Assembly (NCBI RefSeq): GCF_000190755.2
Contig: NZ_JH109152.1
Coordinates: 930,001-994,000, forward strand
Direction of reading: 5' to 3'
Source: Methylobacter tundripaludum SV96
GTDB taxonomy: Bacteria > Pseudomonadota > Gammaproteobacteria > Methylococcales > Methylomonadaceae
DNA length: 64,000 nucleotides
Shown here: positions 9,306 to 19,728 of the stretch, piece by piece
Numbering within the stretch: the stretch's first letter is position 1
How the letters are laid out: each line of letters opens with the position of its first letter
Notes under the pieces: model-generated
What the model was told of the DNA's origin: nothing
Seen by the model: the letters and a program-made list of their open reading frames with translations, nothing else
Databases searched by the model: none
Translations under genes and position numbers: made by a program

Positions 9306-12300
9306 ATGTTAATACCACCACTATCGAGAAAAAAAATGCCCATTTTGCTACTATCTTTGTTGGTGGTTTGGCTGTCGATATTGATTCCTGTAGCTTATGC
9401 GACAGCACCTGAGTTGCATTTCGTTACCTTAAACGGTGTTATAAAGTACAGTCCACCATCGATTATGATTCAGGACCATCAGGGCTTTATCTGGATGGGT
9501 ACGAACTCAGGCCTGTATCGTTACGACGGCTATCAATCCAGATATTTTCAACATGTTCCGAACACTAAAGGCAGCTTGCCCCACGATACAGTTACTAGCT
9601 TGTTTGAGGATCAACAACACCGGTTGTGGCTTGGCACTCTCGATGGCCTGGCACTTTTTGAAGCCGAAACCAATACTTTTAAAACATACCAGCCACAGGC
9701 CGAACAGGGCGATCCGCTGGAAAATCGTCAAATTCGCAAAATCGTTTCGGATGGCAAAAGCGGATTATGGCTAGCCACACGGCAGGGACTACAGCACTTT
9801 GATCCCGACACGGGACAATTTCGCATTTATCGGCATGAGTCTGCTCAGTCCGATAGCCTGGCCAGGGATAACGTCGACACGCTGGTACTTGATAAGCAGG
9901 GTGGTCTATGGATTGCAACTTGGCCTGGAGGCATAGATTATCTGCCTGCGGGTAGTACCCAATTTCAACATTATCAAGTCGACTCTCATGACAATGCTCC
10001 GCGCGCAAATAATATCAGAGCTTTGTTTGTTGATAGTCAGCAACGCTTGTGGATGGGGTCTGAGGCCGGGATTGAGCTCTGGAAATCCGGGCAGGATTGG
10101 ACACAGAAAAAGAAGTTGCCGATCCCCGGAATCTCTGGAAATTTTAGGGCTTACGATTTTGTCGAAGACAGCTCGGGAACTATCTGGATAGCAACTTTAA
10201 ACGGCTTACTGCGTTGGGATGAGGCTCGACAACAATTCGACAGTTACCAACATCAATACCAAGATCCAAACAGCCTTATTGGCAATCAGGCTTTTTCATT
10301 ATTGTTGGATCGCTCTGGGGCGTTTTGGGTTAGCACTGCGGATGGAATTAGCCGCGTTGATTTGTCCTTTGACGGATTTGAACAACTGGTTCCAAGAACA
10401 ATGAAAGGCATAGACGACAAAGCCGATAACGTATTAACAGGGATGGCCGCTGCTGATTCGGGGCAACTATGGTTAGGTAATCGGTCTGGATTGTTGTTGA
10501 TCGAACCTAAAACCCGGCAGATTGTCAAACAACTGGTCGCCAAGAATACCTCTGAACACGGATTGCCCAGCGGTACTATTTATAGTTTGTATCAACAACC
10601 TCAGGGGCCGCTGTGGATAGGCACCCGTAATGGCTTAATTCGTTATGATCTCCGGCAGGAGCGAGCTCAAACAATACCGCTGGGTAGTATTGCCAATAAT
10701 TTCGTGAATACAATTGCCCCGGGCCTTCATGGCACACTATGGTTGGGTACTGGCGGCGGCTTGATTGAATATAATTCAACTTCAGGCGTTGTTCGAGAGT
10801 TTCATCACGATCCGCTTGATCCTCACAGTCTTGCTGACAATTCCATTGTAGCGCTTCTAGTTGACCGTTCCGGGAAGGTCTGGGTGGGGGGCGGTGAAAT
10901 ATCAGGCGGAGGATTGGGGGTGCTTGATCCCGCCACCGGGCAATTCCAAAATTTTCATTTCGATCCTGCCAACCCTGCCAGCCTAGCGAGTAACTTTATA
11001 AGAGATTTGCAGGAGGACGGTCATGGCGTCGTGTGGATGGCCACAACCAACGGTATTAGCCAGGCAATAGTTGCGGCAGACGGCAGCATAAGCTTTCGCA
11101 ATTACGATAGCCATAATGGTTTAGGTTCCGACAATGTATTATCGATCGGTGTTGATGATTTAGGAAAGCTTTGGCTCAGTACCGTTGCGGGATTGTCGTA
11201 TTTTGACCAAACAAAAATGCAGTTTAGTAATCACTATCTTACCGAAGGGGATTATGCGGCGGGTAAGGCCGGCGTGTCATCGAAGATACTGCACCGGGAC
11301 GGTACGCTGTATTTTGCAAACAGCAATGGCTTGGGCATTGTTCACCCTGAGCGAATTCGGTACAACCAGACGCCACCGTCTGCTGCAATAACCGACATCA
11401 GTGTGCTCAACCGTTCGCTTGCCGATGACTTTAAGAATGCCGATGTTAATCTGGAAGGCAGCGTGACCGAACCTAAGGCTTTGACGTTGTCACGGCAGAC
11501 GTCGATGTTCTCCCTGCGCTTTTCGGCGCTGCATTACGCCGATCCCAAGCACAACCGTTACGCTTACAAGCTCGAAGGTTTTGATCAGGACTGGATGGAA
11601 ACCGATAGCAGCAACCGTGTTGCAACCTATACCAATCTTGATCCAGGGCAGTATCTGTTCCGCGTCAAAGCCAGTAATAACACTGGAATTTGGAATGAAA
11701 CGGGGGTCAGCTTGCCCATCACTATTACTCCAGATTATTGGCAAACAGCGTGGTTCCGGACATTCGTGGTCGGCTTATTATTAAGTCTGTTGCTGGCTGC
11801 CTATTTATGGCGTGTTCGCCAACTCCAGCGGATTCAGGCTAATCTTGAAGATCAGGTTGCCAAACGCACGGAGGAGCTTCAAGACATGACCTTGCAGGCG
11901 TTGGCCGCGGTACAAGTCAAAAGCGCGTTTTTAGCCAACATGAGCCATGAAATTCGCACTCCGATGAACGCCATCATGGGCATGACCCATTTGGTTTTGC
12001 TAACCGATTTAACGGCAAAGCAGCGCAATTATCTCTATAAAATCAACTCCTCAGCTAAATGGTTGCTGGGCATACTCAACGATATTTTGGATTTTTCCAA
12101 ACTCGAAGCCGGTAAACTCAAGTTGGAATACACCGAATTCAGGCTTGAGACGGTCATGCAGTATTTGGATGACGTAACGTCGTCACTGCTAAACAGTAAA
12201 CAATTGGCGCTGCGCTTTGAGGTTGACCCGGATGTGCCAACCACCTTGATCGGCGATCCGCTAAGGCTGGGGCAGGTGCTGCTCAATCTGTTGAGCAATG

Positions 12301-14258
12301 CCATCAAGTTTACCGAGAAGGGCAGCGTCACACTACAGGTGCAGTTACAGGCTTCTGATGCTAAAGAGGCCTGTTTGTGCTTCAGTGTTATCGATACCGG
12401 CATCGGCCTGAACGAAGAGCAACAAAGCCACTTGTTCGCTGCTTTCAATCAAGCCGATGACTCGACCACTCGCAAGTACGGCGGTACCGGGCTGGGGCTG
12501 AGCATCAGCAAGGAGCTGGTCGAAGCCATGGGCGGCACTATCAACATCGAAAGCCGTTTGGGGTTTGGCAGTACCTTTTATTTTATAGTCACTCTCGGCT
12601 TGCAGGCCGTGAGCGAGTTTAATCAGTCAGCTTTGCAAACGGTTAAGTCGAATAAGTACCCGGAGCTGAACAATGTGTATCTGCTGTTCGTGGAGGATGA
12701 TTTGGCCATCCGGGAAATGATGCCGGATATACTGGGTTATGAAGGCATTCGGGTCGATCTCGCCACTAACGGAGCTGAAGCGATTGCCATGATCGACAAG
12801 AACGATTATGCAATGGTGTTAATGGATTGCCAGATGCCGGTAATGGACGGTTTTGAAGCCAGCCGTATTATTCGTGCCGATCCGCGTTTTGCTGATCTGC
12901 CGATCATCGCCATGACGGGCAACGTGATGGCGGAAGATCGAAAACGTTGTCTAGCCAATGGTATGACCGATCATATTTGCAAGCCGATTGATTGGGAGCA
13001 GTTTTTTCCGACGTTGACTCGCTGGGTCAAACCCGCTGTTCCAGCATTGCAGAGCCGGGATGCTGAGCTCAATCCGGATTTTAGGCATCCTGAATCGGCA
13101 TCCGTTGCGTTTCCGGCCGGGGATGTATCGACTTATCGGCAACTTATGGTCGAACTGGACGCTCTGCTTGCCAATGACAGATTTATCAACGACGAGCTGC
13201 TCGCCCGGCTCAAAATGCTTTTTTCGGATGACAAACAGGCGGAATACAATACCCTGGTCCAATACATTCTGAATACCGATTATCCTAAGGCCAAATCTGT
13301 GCTGAACGCACTCATGGACGTGCCAAATGAGGAAATTGAAACATCAGCTCAAGACCCGCGCCCCACTATCCTGATCGTCGACGATACGCGCGTTAATCTG
13401 GAAGTACTGGCTTTACTGCTAACTCAGGATTACCAAGTCAAGGTGTCCGGCAATGGGCAGAGGGCACTGGATATAGCGCAGTGTGCCCCTCATCCCGATC
13501 TCATTCTGCTTGATGTCAGAATGCCGGTGATGGATGGTTACGAGGTATGCCAACGCTTACAGGAAAATCCGCTTACCTGTGATATTCCGGTGATTTTTGT
13601 GACTGCCGCGTTCGATCAGGAATCCGAAACCTATGGTCTACAACTGGGAGCGGCGGATTACATCAGTAAACCCATCAGTCCCGGCATTACTTTAATGCGG
13701 GTGCATAACCAGCTGTTGATCAAGCGGCATAAAAAGGAATTGAAGCGCATTGCCCATTATGACGCCTTGACAGGTATCCCCAACCGGGTGTTGTTGGCTG
13801 ATCGCCTGAAACAGGCGGTCAGTCAAACCAAACGTGAGCGAAAAATATTGGGTATTTGTTATCTGGATCTTGATGGTTTCAAATCCGTTAACGATACTTT
13901 GGGGCATCAAGCCGGTGACCAGGTGTTGATCGAAATGGCGCGGCGGATGGGCAACATCCTTCGTGAAGGGGATACCGTCGCCCGTCTGGGCGGCGATGAG
14001 TTCGTGGTATTGCTGCCGAATTTAAATCACGAGGAGGAATGTATAGCCACCCTGAAGCGACTACATGAGGTCATTGCCTTGCCGATTTGCATTCAGGATC
14101 AATCGTTTTCGCTTACGTCCAGCATCGGTGTAAGCATTTTCCCTAACGATGATAATGACCCGGACGTGCTGCTAGGCCATGCCGATCAAGCCATGTATGC
14201 CGCCAAGCAATCGGGCAAGAACCGCTACCATTTCTACAATCCCCTCGATGCCGGGTAA
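9306..14258 (+). CDS. Hybrid sensor: propeller, histidine kinase, two receivers, GGDEF
   Basis: A 1650-residue protein with an N-terminal hydrophobic signal/anchor. About fourteen two-component-regulator propeller repeats ([24 protein letters not shown]) and a Y_Y_Y domain ([12 protein letters not shown] near 750) form the periplasmic sensor. One membrane helix sits at about 818-838. The kinase has [12 protein letters not shown] (histidine near 881), the N box NLLSNAIKF (about 994) and DTGIGL. Receiver 1 has its aspartate in [11 protein letters not shown] (about 1174), and receiver 2 in [11 protein letters not shown] (about 1402). The C-terminus is a diguanylate cyclase with intact GGDEF (about 1562) and an RxxD inhibitory site (REGD) five residues upstream. 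It therefore can both phosphorelay and make c-di-GMP. ATG 9306 was chosen; ATG 9336 is possible. Confidence 0.93.
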   Translation: MLIPPLSRKKMPILLLSLLVVWLSILIPVAYATAPELHFVTLNGVIKYSPPSIMIQDHQGFIWMGTNSGLYRYDGYQSRYFQHVPNTKGSLPHDTVTSLFEDQQHRLWLGTLDGLALFEAETNTFKTYQPQAEQGDPLENRQIRKIVSDGKSGLWLATRQGLQHFDPDTGQFRIYRHESAQSDSLARDNVDTLVLDKQGGLWIATWPGGIDYLPAGSTQFQHYQVDSHDNAPRANNIRALFVDSQQRLWMGSEAGIELWKSGQDWTQKKKLPIPGISGNFRAYDFVEDSSGTIWIATLNGLLRWDEARQQFDSYQHQYQDPNSLIGNQAFSLLLDRSGAFWVSTADGISRVDLSFDGFEQLVPRTMKGIDDKADNVLTGMAAADSGQLWLGNRSGLLLIEPKTRQIVKQLVAKNTSEHGLPSGTIYSLYQQPQGPLWIGTRNGLIRYDLRQERAQTIPLGSIANNFVNTIAPGLHGTLWLGTGGGLIEYNSTSGVVREFHHDPLDPHSLADNSIVALLVDRSGKVWVGGGEISGGGLGVLDPATGQFQNFHFDPANPASLASNFIRDLQEDGHGVVWMATTNGISQAIVAADGSISFRNYDSHNGLGSDNVLSIGVDDLGKLWLSTVAGLSYFDQTKMQFSNHYLTEGDYAAGKAGVSSKILHRDGTLYFANSNGLGIVHPERIRYNQTPPSAAITDISVLNRSLADDFKNADVNLEGSVTEPKALTLSRQTSMFSLRFSALHYADPKHNRYAYKLEGFDQDWMETDSSNRVATYTNLDPGQYLFRVKASNNTGIWNETGVSLPITITPDYWQTAWFRTFVVGLLLSLLLAAYLWRVRQLQRIQANLEDQVAKRTEELQDMTLQALAAVQVKSAFLANMSHEIRTPMNAIMGMTHLVLLTDLTAKQRNYLYKINSSAKWLLGILNDILDFSKLEAGKLKLEYTEFRLETVMQYLDDVTSSLLNSKQLALRFEVDPDVPTTLIGDPLRLGQVLLNLLSNAIKFTEKGSVTLQVQLQASDAKEACLCFSVIDTGIGLNEEQQSHLFAAFNQADDSTTRKYGGTGLGLSISKELVEAMGGTINIESRLGFGSTFYFIVTLGLQAVSEFNQSALQTVKSNKYPELNNVYLLFVEDDLAIREMMPDILGYEGIRVDLATNGAEAIAMIDKNDYAMVLMDCQMPVMDGFEASRIIRADPRFADLPIIAMTGNVMAEDRKRCLANGMTDHICKPIDWEQFFPTLTRWVKPAVPALQSRDAELNPDFRHPESASVAFPAGDVSTYRQLMVELDALLANDRFINDELLARLKMLFSDDKQAEYNTLVQYILNTDYPKAKSVLNALMDVPNEEIETSAQDPRPTILIVDDTRVNLEVLALLLTQDYQVKVSGNGQRALDIAQCAPHPDLILLDVRMPVMDGYEVCQRLQENPLTCDIPVIFVTAAFDQESETYGLQLGAADYISKPISPGITLMRVHNQLLIKRHKKELKRIAHYDALTGIPNRVLLADRLKQAVSQTKRERKILGICYLDLDGFKSVNDTLGHQAGDQVLIEMARRMGNILREGDTVARLGGDEFVVLLPNLNHEEECIATLKRLHEVIALPICIQDQSFSLTSSIGVSIFPNDDNDPDVLLGHADQAMYAAKQSGKNRYHFYNPLDAG

Positions 14259-14594
14259 CCATGCGGTTTAGCCCTGAACTTATCCTGATCTAGGCGGCGG
14301 AAAAAAATGTCCCGCATATCCGATGTAAGACATGCCGGTGTTCCGCGACCACGATTCAGTGCGGGAAAAATCGTCCAGCTTTTTTTCGCAGGCGATAACT
14401 TTCGGTTTTATCCGCATATCCTTCTGTAGAATATCCGACACCATCCCCCTTTTTCCGGTTTATTACCGGCGGCGGTCTGCCACGGATTGATGTGATCGGC
14501 TATAATCCTCGCCGTGACTGGGGTGTATTAATGGCGCGATTACTGCGTGTTTCGACATCAGATCAAGTAAGCATTGAATAATTTGGAGAGCGTT
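14259..14594. other. Intergenic region with candidate promoter
   Basis: No gene is supported here. A spaced inverted repeat, TCCCGCA and TGCGGGA (about 14311-14367), lies in the first half. A perfect -10 hexamer TATAAT at 14501-14506 faces the downstream lipoprotein gene, but no good -35 is present at 17 bp. A 13-codon reading frame at about 14531-14572 is probably chance. Confidence 0.4.
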
Positions 14595-15182
14595 ATGAGA
14601 AAAATATCCGTATTAAGCGCGTTATTGTTGACTGCCTGTGTCACCATCAACATTTATTTTCCCGCTGCCGCTGCTGAAAAAGCGGCGGATGAAATCATCA
14701 AAGACATTCAAAATGTCGTCCCACAGAAAGCGGAACCCAAGCCTAAGGCCAGTTTGCCGGATTGGCAGGCGAGTATTTATCAGGTGATTGATAGTGCAAT
14801 CAATGTGGTGGTGTCGCCAGCGCAGGCCGATGAGGCGGACTTGGCAATCGATAGCGCTGAAATCAGACAGTTGCGCGCCGCCATGGAAAGCCGCTTTGCC
14901 AGTCTGCAACCTTTGTATGCGGCGGGTTTTATCGGCATTCAGGCGGACGGCCTGTTGGCGGTCAGGGATGCTGAAAGCGTGCCGCTTAAAGACAGGAATC
15001 AGGTCAATAAACTGGTCGCCGCAGAAAATGCCGACCGGCAAAATCTTTATCAGGCGATTGCCAATGCCAACGGCCATCCCGATTGGGCGGCGCAAATCAA
15101 ATCAACTTTTGCCGGTCGCTGGGTGAGTAATGCTCAAGCGGGCTGGTGGTATCAATCCTCAGGAAGCTGGAAACAAAAATAG
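14595..15182 (+). CDS. YdbL-like (DUF1318) lipoprotein
   Basis: A 195-residue protein. ATG 14595 is preferred over the upstream TTG because GGAG lies 7 bp before it and the lipobox follows directly. The N-terminus (MRKISVLSALLLTAC) ends in a lipobox cysteine at about residue 15. The next residues, VTINIYFPAAAAEKAADEII, are the hallmark of the DUF1318/YdbL family. The rest is charged and helical without known catalytic residues. In enterobacteria YdbL is encoded with YdbH and YnbE, which act in outer-membrane lipid transport; neither partner is visible here. The gene ends 2 bp before rlmD, so the two are probably co-transcribed. Confidence 0.8.
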   Translation: MRKISVLSALLLTACVTINIYFPAAAAEKAADEIIKDIQNVVPQKAEPKPKASLPDWQASIYQVIDSAINVVVSPAQADEADLAIDSAEIRQLRAAMESRFASLQPLYAAGFIGIQADGLLAVRDAESVPLKDRNQVNKLVAAENADRQNLYQAIANANGHPDWAAQIKSTFAGRWVSNAQAGWWYQSSGSWKQK

Positions 15183-15184
15183 AC

Positions 15185-16519
15185 ATGGCAAATAGAAGAA
15201 GAGCGAGAAAGCAGTTACCGGAAACGCCGGTTAAAGTCACTATAGAATCGTTGGCCCATGATGGGCGAGGGGTGGCGCACGTCGATGGTAAGGTGATATT
15301 TATCGATGAGGCGTTGCCGGGCGAGGAAGTGGAGTTTATTTATACCGAAAGCCGCAAGGATTATGCGGAAGGCAAGGTCGTCACGCTGTTAAGTCGCGCG
15401 GCCGATCGGGTTGATGCGTTATGTGCGCATTACGGCGTATGCGGCGGTTGCAGTTTTCAGCATGTCGAAGCGTCTGCGCAAATCCGGATCAAGCAGGATT
15501 TGCTGGTCGATCAGTTCAAGCGCATCGGCAAGACTGAAATACCGGAGCTTTGGCAACCGTTGGTAGGCCCGCATTGGGGTTATCGCAGCAAAGCGCGGAT
15601 GGGCGTTAAATATGTCGAGAAAAAAAACCGGGTGCTGGTGGGGTTCAGGGAAAGACGGCATCCGTATTTGGCCGAAATTGAAAGCTGCATCGTCATGCAT
15701 CCTGTCGTCGGCACTAAACTGATGGCCTTGTCGGAAATGATCGGTGGTTTGACCATCAAGGATAAAATTCCGCAGATCGAAGTGGCCATCGGCGATCAGC
15801 AATGCGTGTTGTCTTTTCGGGTGCTGGAGCCGCCGACCGATGCCGATAAGGAACGGATGCGTGAGTTCGCTCATGAGCATGACATATCTCTGTGTTTGCA
15901 ATCCAAAGGTCCTGATACCATCGTGCCGTTGGATGGCGAGCCGGAACTGATACCGACTTATGCGCTGCCGGATCAAGGCTTGGAGTTTAAATTCAAACCG
16001 GCCATGTTCACCCAGGTTAATTATGAAATTAACAAGCAAATGATCAACCGGGTGCTGGAGACTTTGGCGTTGAATGAAAACGACTCGGTGCTGGATTTAT
16101 TTTGCGGCCTGGGCAACTTCACTTTGCCGATGGCTAAATTTGCAGGTCATGTGGTCGGCGTGGAAGGTGACCAGCCCTTGGTCAATCACGCCAAGGAAAA
16201 TGCCCGTCATAACGGCATCGAAAACGTCGAGTTTTACGCGGCCGACTTAAGCAAGGATATTAGCGATCAGCCCTGGGCTAACCGGAAATACAACAAAATC
16301 ATGCTCGATCCTTCCAGGGCCGGTGCGTCCGATGTTTTGCATCATTTTAAAAAATGGCAGCCCGAGCAGATTGTTTATGTGTCCTGTAATCCGTCAACGC
16401 TCGCCCGTGATGCGGGAATTCTGGTTAATGAGCTGGGCTATAAACTGGTTAAAGCCGGGGTGATGGATATGTTTCCGCAGACCGGGCATGTCGAGTCGAT
16501 GGCTTTATTTGAAAAATAA
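15185..16519 (+). CDS. rlmD: 23S rRNA (uracil(1939)-C(5))-methyltransferase RlmD
   Basis: A 444-residue enzyme that methylates U1939 of 23S rRNA using S-adenosylmethionine. An upstream in-frame ATG at 15146 overlaps the previous gene, and the ATG at 15185 (MANRRRARKQ) fits the family better. A TRAM RNA-binding domain covers about 10-70. An iron-sulfur cluster motif follows, CxxxxxCxxC (near residues 80-88), with a fourth cysteine in ESCIVMHP. The methyltransferase fold has LDLFCGLGNF near 303, and the catalytic cysteine is in YVSCNPSTL near 400. It is slightly longer than E. coli RlmD (433). Confidence 0.95.
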   Translation: MANRRRARKQLPETPVKVTIESLAHDGRGVAHVDGKVIFIDEALPGEEVEFIYTESRKDYAEGKVVTLLSRAADRVDALCAHYGVCGGCSFQHVEASAQIRIKQDLLVDQFKRIGKTEIPELWQPLVGPHWGYRSKARMGVKYVEKKNRVLVGFRERRHPYLAEIESCIVMHPVVGTKLMALSEMIGGLTIKDKIPQIEVAIGDQQCVLSFRVLEPPTDADKERMREFAHEHDISLCLQSKGPDTIVPLDGEPELIPTYALPDQGLEFKFKPAMFTQVNYEINKQMINRVLETLALNENDSVLDLFCGLGNFTLPMAKFAGHVVGVEGDQPLVNHAKENARHNGIENVEFYAADLSKDISDQPWANRKYNKIMLDPSRAGASDVLHHFKKWQPEQIVYVSCNPSTLARDAGILVNELGYKLVKAGVMDMFPQTGHVESMALFEK

Positions 16520-16588
16520 ACAACGTAATGACTCATTTTTGTTAAATCGAAATATGACGTTCTGATTCGGATAGGGCTTGGGCGCTAA

Positions 16589-17095
16589 ATGAAAAATAAT
16601 CAGCCAGGCGATATGCAGAATTATCTGGATATTTGTATTGCCAGCCAGCAACTGACGGTTTATGCGGATGGACATCCGGTGCAGTGTTATGCCGTTTCCA
16701 CCGCCAAAAATGGCGCTGGCGAACTGATGGGTAGTGAATGCACGCCTACCGGCTGGCATAAGATCAGGGCCAAAATCGGCGAGGGTCGGTCGTTAAACTC
16801 GGTTTTTGTCGGCAGGCGCGCCACCGGTGAAATTTACAGTGCCGATTTGGGTAGGCAGCATCCGCAACGCGACTGGATTTTGACCCGGATCTTGTGGTTG
16901 GGCGGGCTGGAGCCGGGTAAGAATCGTTACGGCAACGTCGATAGCGCTTGGCGGTATATTTATATCCACGGTTGTCCTGATGAGTTGATGAACGGCAGTC
17001 CTGAATCGCATGGCTGTATTCGGATGAAAAATGCCGATGTGCTGGATTTGTTTAATAGGATTGAGGTTGGAGTTAAGGTTTATATTCATGAGTAG
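16589..17095 (+). CDS. L,D-transpeptidase (YkuD) family protein
   Basis: A 168-residue protein with the catalytic YkuD signature: HGCPDELMNGSPESHGCIRM at about residues 130-149, with histidine, catalytic cysteine and arginine in SHGCIR. Family members form 3-3 peptidoglycan cross-links or attach proteins to peptidoglycan in the periplasm. The N-terminus (MKNNQPGDMQNYLDICI) has no recognisable signal peptide or membrane helix, and no upstream in-frame extension provides one. How it would reach the periplasm is unclear. It lies 69 bp after rlmD and 30 bp before truA on the same strand. Confidence 0.85.
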   Translation: MKNNQPGDMQNYLDICIASQQLTVYADGHPVQCYAVSTAKNGAGELMGSECTPTGWHKIRAKIGEGRSLNSVFVGRRATGEIYSADLGRQHPQRDWILTRILWLGGLEPGKNRYGNVDSAWRYIYIHGCPDELMNGSPESHGCIRMKNADVLDLFNRIEVGVKVYIHE

Positions 17096-17125
17096 CTGTT
17101 TTTTTGTAAGCGTAAAGGGACTTGG

Positions 17126-17929
17126 ATGACGCGTATCGTTTTAGGCATTGAATACGATGGCAGCGGATTTTCAGGCTGGCAATGGCAAACTCATCAGCGC
17201 AGTGTCCAACAGGTGCTTGAACAGGCCTTATCGAAAGTCGCCAATCATCCGGTTACCGTGCAGTGCGCCGGAAGAACCGATACCGGTGTGCATGCGCTTG
17301 AGCAGGTCGTGCATTTTGACGCAAAAGTAGAGCGCGAACTGCACACCTGGGTGCTGGGCGGTAACAGCAATCTGCCGGATGATGTCAGGATCACCTGGGT
17401 AAAACCGGCGGTGGGCGATTTTCATGCCAGATACAGCGCCATTGCGCGTTTTTATCGCTATGTCATTCTTAACCGGCCGATCAAATCGGCGTTATTACGT
17501 AATCAGGCGACTTGGCATCACAATCCGTTGGATGCCGATAAAATGCACCGGGCTGCGCAACATCTGATCGGCAAGCATGATTTTTCCACGTTCAGGGCGC
17601 AAGGTTGCCAGTCCAAAAGTCCTTGCCGGGAGATGTATTTTATTGATGTTTATCGGGACGACGATAAAGTCATTATCGATATTTCCGCCAACGCTTTTTT
17701 GCACCATATGGTCAGGAATATTGCCGGGGTATTAATGGACATAGGGGCTGGAAAGCAGGATGAAAGCTGGACGCAAGAGTTGCTTGAGGTTAAAAACCGC
17801 AAACTGGGCGGTGTCACGGCACCTCCTTATGGCTTGTATCTGGGCGCGGTTTATTATCCCGAGCATTACGGCATTGCCAAGCATGCTGTGTTTGATAAAT
17901 TGCCGGTTGGTGCCAAGCGGCATGATTAA
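17126..17929 (+). CDS. truA: tRNA pseudouridine(38-40) synthase TruA
   Basis: A 267-residue enzyme that converts uridines 38-40 of the tRNA anticodon arm to pseudouridine. The catalytic aspartate is in CAGRTDTGVHA near residue 52. Other family blocks are IEYDGSGFSGWQ at the N-terminus, FHARYSAIARFYRY near 105 and FLHHMVRNIAGVL near 195. Length agrees with E. coli TruA (270). In many gammaproteobacteria truA precedes trpF; here a DUF2231 gene and a terminator separate them. Confidence 0.96.
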   Translation: MTRIVLGIEYDGSGFSGWQWQTHQRSVQQVLEQALSKVANHPVTVQCAGRTDTGVHALEQVVHFDAKVERELHTWVLGGNSNLPDDVRITWVKPAVGDFHARYSAIARFYRYVILNRPIKSALLRNQATWHHNPLDADKMHRAAQHLIGKHDFSTFRAQGCQSKSPCREMYFIDVYRDDDKVIIDISANAFLHHMVRNIAGVLMDIGAGKQDESWTQELLEVKNRKLGGVTAPPYGLYLGAVYYPEHYGIAKHAVFDKLPVGAKRHD

Positions 17930-17936
17930 TGATGAG

Positions 17937-18103
17937 TCCACAAAAAATACGAAAGACACGAAAAAAGGCGAAGGGCAAAGGGTCGCACCATAGCGCTCGT
18001 AACGTCTGTCGATGAGTCTCAAGTAACTTGGTAGTTTAATTACTTTCGCCTTTCCGCTTCTTTCTTTCGTGCTTTTTGTGTCGCCTGCTTTTGGCTTTCG
18101 TGG
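17937..18103. repeat. CACGAAG-family inverted repeat, copy 2 (diverged)
   Basis: The left arm (about 17937-17980, containing TACGAAAGACACGAAAAAAG) and right arm (about 18043-18103, containing TTTCTTTCGTGCTTTTTGTG) form an imperfect inverted repeat. It fills the truA-DUF2231 gap and resembles the more perfect copies near 4.8 and 33.2 kb. Confidence 0.6.
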
Positions 18104-18202
18104 ATAAATTAATTTTTCCGGAATTAACTGCATTGCAATGCTTCTTACTTATTTGCAATTGTCCAAATATCAAGTAGATTGTTTTCCTTATAAATAATAG
18201 TG

Positions 18203-18853
18203 ATGGTTAATATGAATAACTTTATGTCTTTTCAAATTCATGGCGGAGCCGAGCACGGTGACGGCATTGCCGACAGCATTGCAAGTCTGCTGGCTTTTTT
18301 TGAAGAGCTTTCGGCTCTTGATTCTAAAGGTATTTTTTCGGCTTTAATGCCCGGCATTGCCAATATGGATAATATTCATCCATTGCTGGTGCATTTTCCC
18401 ATTGCATTCCTATCGGTTTTTTTTGCTTTGGACGTGGTCGGGACGCTGGCTAAAAAACAACACTGGCGTAACGTCGCCGGGTGGCTGCTTTATTTTGGTA
18501 CCGTAGCGGCCGTATTTACGGTAACCGCCGGTTTTATTGCCGCAGGTTCCGTAGCGCATGGGGACGATGTTCATGCGATCATGGAACGGCATGAACATTT
18601 TGGCGTATCCGTACTGTCTTTGGCGATTTTATTGTCGGCCTGGCGCTTGAAAAGCGGTGGAATAATTCAGGGCGGAGCTAACGGTTTTTTCCTTATATTA
18701 GCGGGGTTGCTTTGTATGCTAATGATGCTGGGCGCTGATTTAGGCGGATTGATGGTTTACAAATATGGCGTGGCTGTTAAAGCGGTTCAAGTTCCGAATG
18801 TTGGTGGTCATGAGCATGTTCATGACCACGAGCATCATGAACATGAGCATTAA
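18203..18853 (+). CDS. DUF2231 membrane protein with histidine-rich tail
   Basis: A protein of about 216 residues with four predicted membrane helices: [50 protein letters not shown] and [15 protein letters not shown]. The family motif [12 protein letters not shown] is near residue 54. The C-terminus ([16 protein letters not shown]) is extremely rich in histidine and could bind metal ions, although this is inference. DUF2231 proteins have no settled function; some have been linked to heme or copper. The start is uncertain: GTG 18200, ATG 18203 and ATG 18212 are all possible, with no strong ribosome site. A good terminator follows. Confidence 0.82.
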   Translation: MVNMNNFMSFQIHGGAEHGDGIADSIASLLAFFEELSALDSKGIFSALMPGIANMDNIHPLLVHFPIAFLSVFFALDVVGTLAKKQHWRNVAGWLLYFGTVAAVFTVTAGFIAAGSVAHGDDVHAIMERHEHFGVSVLSLAILLSAWRLKSGGIIQGGANGFFLILAGLLCMLMMLGADLGGLMVYKYGVAVKAVQVPNVGGHEHVHDHEHHEHEH

Positions 18854-18952
18854 TTAAAGAGTAGTTTTTTCGCTTAAATTTAAAGGCATTTTGAAATTTC
18901 TGGGTTGTATTGCAAACTCAGTCTCACTGCATTTTTTAGTGTTATTAAGCAC

Positions 18953-18980
18953 AAGGCCGATATTGCATCGGCCTTTTTTG
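18953..18980 (+). terminator. Rho-independent terminator after the DUF2231 gene
   Basis: A perfect 9 bp stem (AAGGCCGAT and ATCGGCCTT) with a 5-base loop runs directly into a six-T run. It lies 100 bp after the DUF2231 stop and 116 bp before trpF, separating the two transcription units. Confidence 0.9.
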
Positions 18981-19095
18981 TTGGTGCGGTTGTTTTTTAT
19001 GAGCTAAATTAATGACGATTACAGGCAAATCATAATGTCATTTTATGTTATTCTAGGCGGCTAGCTTTTTTTGGTTAAATTTCTCATATCACTTT

Positions 19096-19728
19096 ATGCG
19101 AACTCGCGTTAAAATTTGCGGTTTTACCCGTGTTGAAGATGCTGTTTGCGCTGCTCGATTAGGCGTAGACGCAATTGGTTTGGTGTTTTATCCGCCCAGT
19201 CCAAGAAATGTGGGTATTGATCAAGCTATTGAAATTGTTAATGCTTTACCTGCGTTTGTTTCAGTCATCGCTTTATTTGTTGATGAGCGGGAAGCACGGA
19301 TACGCGAGGTTCTGGAGCGGGTATCGATAGATTGCCTGCAATTTCATGGCGATGAACCCGCTGAAGCTTGCAGGCTTTACGGCAAACGTTATATGAAGGC
19401 GGTGAGAATGCAGGAAGGCATCGATATTTCAGGCTTGGCCCGGCAATATCATGATGCGGCAGGGTTGCTGCTGGATGCCTATCATCCGGGAGCGAAAGGC
19501 GGTACGGGCAGCCGGTTTGACTGGAACAGGATTCCTGAACAGTGCGCCTTGCCTATTGTACTGGCGGGCGGTTTGGATGAGAGTAACGCCAGGCAGGCGG
19601 TGCAGACAGTAAGACCCTATGCTCTGGATGTCAGCAGCGGTGTGGAAACGGAAAAAGGTGTTAAGGATGCGCTGAAAATGGCGGCATTCATACGTGAAGT
19701 TAATGAGGGTGACAGAATAATAATATGA
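19096..19728 (+). CDS. trpF: Phosphoribosylanthranilate isomerase
   Basis: A 210-residue single TIM barrel. It isomerises N-(5-phosphoribosyl)anthranilate to CdRP in tryptophan synthesis. The catalytic cysteine is in VKICGFTR (about residue 8) and the general acid aspartate is in ALFVDE near 69. The phosphate-binding end reads [10 protein letters not shown] and LDVSSGVE. It is monofunctional, not fused to trpC. It starts the trpFBA-accD-folC block, with its stop overlapping the trpB start by 4 bp (ATGA). Confidence 0.96.
   Translation: MRTRVKICGFTRVEDAVCAARLGVDAIGLVFYPPSPRNVGIDQAIEIVNALPAFVSVIALFVDEREARIREVLERVSIDCLQFHGDEPAEACRLYGKRYMKAVRMQEGIDISGLARQYHDAAGLLLDAYHPGAKGGTGSRFDWNRIPEQCALPIVLAGGLDESNARQAVQTVRPYALDVSSGVETEKGVKDALKMAAFIREVNEGDRIII

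Noticed and set aside
14531-14572. A 13-codon leader-like frame before the YdbL-like gene
   Set aside because: No run of regulatory codons and no attenuator hairpin follow it.
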